In this document: positions 26,102 to 27,133 of the stretch, in pieces | Position numbering within the stretch: the stretch's first letter is position 1 | Layout: each line of letters begins with the position of its first letter | Notes under the pieces: generated by a model | Told to the model about the DNA's origin: nothing | The model's input: the letters and a program-made list of their open reading frames with translations, nothing else | The model's database searches: none | From: Rubrivivax sp. | GTDB lineage: Bacteria > Pseudomonadota > Gammaproteobacteria > Burkholderiales > Burkholderiaceae | DNA length: 27,133 bases | NCBI GenBank assembly: GCA_016790225.1 | Contig: JAEUOZ010000032.1 | Location: 1-27,133 of the forward strand | Direction of reading: 5' to 3' | Translations under genes and position numbers: made by a program

Positions 26102-27133
26102 ATGTCTGCGACCCTTTCTCCCAACGTGCTGCTCACCGTGGCGCTGGCGCCGCTGGCCGGCGCCATCGTCGCGGGCTTCTTCGGCAAGGCCATCGGCCGG
26201 CGCGGTGCCCACATCGCCACCATCCTGGGCGTGCTGGTTTCCTTTGTGCTCTCGGTCTTCGTGCTGAAGGACGTGGTCGCCGGGGCGCGCTTCAACGCCA
26301 CCATCTATGAGTGGATGGTGCTGGGCGGCCTGAAGATGGAGATCGGCTTCCTGGTCGATGGCCTGACCGCCATGATGATGTGCGTGGTGACCTTCGTGTC
26401 GCTGATGGTGCACATCTACACGATCGGCTACATGGAAGAGGACGACGGCTACCAGCGCTTCTTCGCCTACATCTCGCTGTTCACCTTCTCGATGCTCATG
26501 CTGGTCATGAGCAACAACTTCCTGCAGCTGTTCTTCGGCTGGGAGGCTGTGGGTCTGGTGAGCTACCTGCTGATCGGCTTCTGGTACAAGAAGCCGACAG
26601 CCATCTTCGCCAACATGAAGGCCTTCCTGGTCAACCGGGTCGGTGACTTCGGCTTCATCCTGGGCATCGGCCTGATCGCCACCTACACGGGCTCGCTCAA
26701 CTACACCGAGGTGTTCGCCAAGGCGCCCGAGCTGGGCAAGATGATGTTCCCCGGGCAGGACTGGATGCTCATCACCGTGATCTGCATCTGCCTGTTCATC
26801 GGCGCCATGGGCAAGAGCGCCCAGGTGCCGCTGCATGTGTGGCTGCCGGATTCGATGGAAGGCCCGACCCCGATCTCGGCGCTGATCCACGCGGCCACCA
26901 TGGTGACGGCGGGCATCTTCATGGTCACCCGCATGAGCCCGCTGTTCGAGATGTCGGACACCGCGCTGAACTTCGTGCTGGTCATCGGCGCGATCACGGC
27001 GCTGTTCATGGGCTTCCTGGGCATCATCCAGAACGACATCAAGCGCGTCGTCGCGTACTCCACGCTGTCGCAGCTGGGCTACATGACCGTGGCGCTGGGC
27101 GTCTCGGCCTACTCGGTGGCGGTGTTCCACCTG
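26102..27133 (+). CDS. nuoL: NADH-quinone oxidoreductase subunit L, 5' part
   Basis: The first 344 codons of NuoL, an antiporter-like proton-pumping subunit, run to the window edge with no stop. The start MSATLSPNVLLTVALAPLAG follows nuoK by 5 nt. Visible functional residues are E148 in FFGWEAVGLVSYLLIG and K238 in AMGKSAQVPLHVWLPDSMEG, the conserved Glu/Lys pair of the pump. PTPISALIHAATMVTAGIF follows, and the visible part ends in the VAYSTLSQLGYM region of the next helices. The rest of the gene, and presumably nuoM and nuoN, lie beyond the window. Confidence 0.97.
   Translation, partial: MSATLSPNVLLTVALAPLAGAIVAGFFGKAIGRRGAHIATILGVLVSFVLSVFVLKDVVAGARFNATIYEWMVLGGLKMEIGFLVDGLTAMMMCVVTFVSLMVHIYTIGYMEEDDGYQRFFAYISLFTFSMLMLVMSNNFLQLFFGWEAVGLVSYLLIGFWYKKPTAIFANMKAFLVNRVGDFGFILGIGLIATYTGSLNYTEVFAKAPELGKMMFPGQDWMLITVICICLFIGAMGKSAQVPLHVWLPDSMEGPTPISALIHAATMVTAGIFMVTRMSPLFEMSDTALNFVLVIGAITALFMGFLGIIQNDIKRVVAYSTLSQLGYMTVALGVSAYSVAVFHL

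Overview
This window is a stretch of core chromosome from a high-GC betaproteobacterium, almost certainly of the order Burkholderiales (Comamonadaceae / Leptothrix-Rubrivivax-Sphaerotilus type). The evidence is the gene order (uvrB, low-molecular-weight phosphatase, iscR-iscS-iscU-iscA-hscB-hscA-fdx; rpsO-pnp-quinone oxidoreductase-tpiA-secG-tRNA-Leu-nuoA...L), the protein sequences, and a PEP-CTERM protein of the kind found in exopolysaccharide-making members of that group. The genus cannot be fixed from the sequence alone. No phage, transposase, CRISPR array or defence island is present.

Layout. 1-342: 3' end of uvrB. 379-1479 (minus): an unusual membrane protein with an N-terminal zinc-ribbon-like Cys cluster and a C-terminal PEP-CTERM sorting signal. 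1638-2219: protein tyrosine phosphatase. 2367-7812: the complete isc iron-sulfur cluster assembly operon, preceded by an IscR box that overlaps its promoter. 7813-8127: no protein gene, but a convincing structured small-RNA candidate on the minus strand (three hairpins, the last an intrinsic terminator, with an anti-Shine-Dalgarno-like linker) and a 4 x 12 bp tandem repeat. 8128-10355: tsaD overlapping a class I/II aminotransferase gene. 10358-13408: rpsO, with a long structured leader, and pnp. 13474-15711: quinone oxidoreductase, tpiA, secG. 15712-16282: inverted and tandem repeats, tRNA-Leu(GAG) and a strong terminator. 16283-27133: nuoA to nuoL (nuoL cut by the window edge), the NADH:quinone oxidoreductase (complex I) operon.

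How the genes work together. IscS takes sulfur from cysteine and IscU scaffolds the cluster. IscA, HscB/HscA and Fdx handle electron supply, carrier and transfer steps, and IscR senses cluster supply. The same strand then carries the largest consumer of such clusters, complex I, whose NuoB, E, F, G and I subunits show their cysteine ligands here. rpsO-pnp is the widespread S15/PNPase pair, and tpiA-secG is the usual neighbour of tRNA-Leu and nuo in this group.

Most worth a second look. (1) At the start of nuoD the first 35 bp of the gene are exactly duplicated, with 95 bp of hairpin-rich sequence between the copies. This creates a 45-codon leader ORF that carries the NuoD N-terminus, has the better ribosome site, and ends 8 nt inside the true nuoD. 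(2) The minus-strand small RNA candidate downstream of fdx. (3) Related palindromic REP-like repeats sit at the nuoC/nuoD and nuoH/nuoI junctions, two of the few long gaps in an otherwise tightly packed operon. (4) The zinc-ribbon/PEP-CTERM fusion. (5) A textbook terminator lies between tRNA-Leu and nuoA, only 45 nt from the nuoA start.
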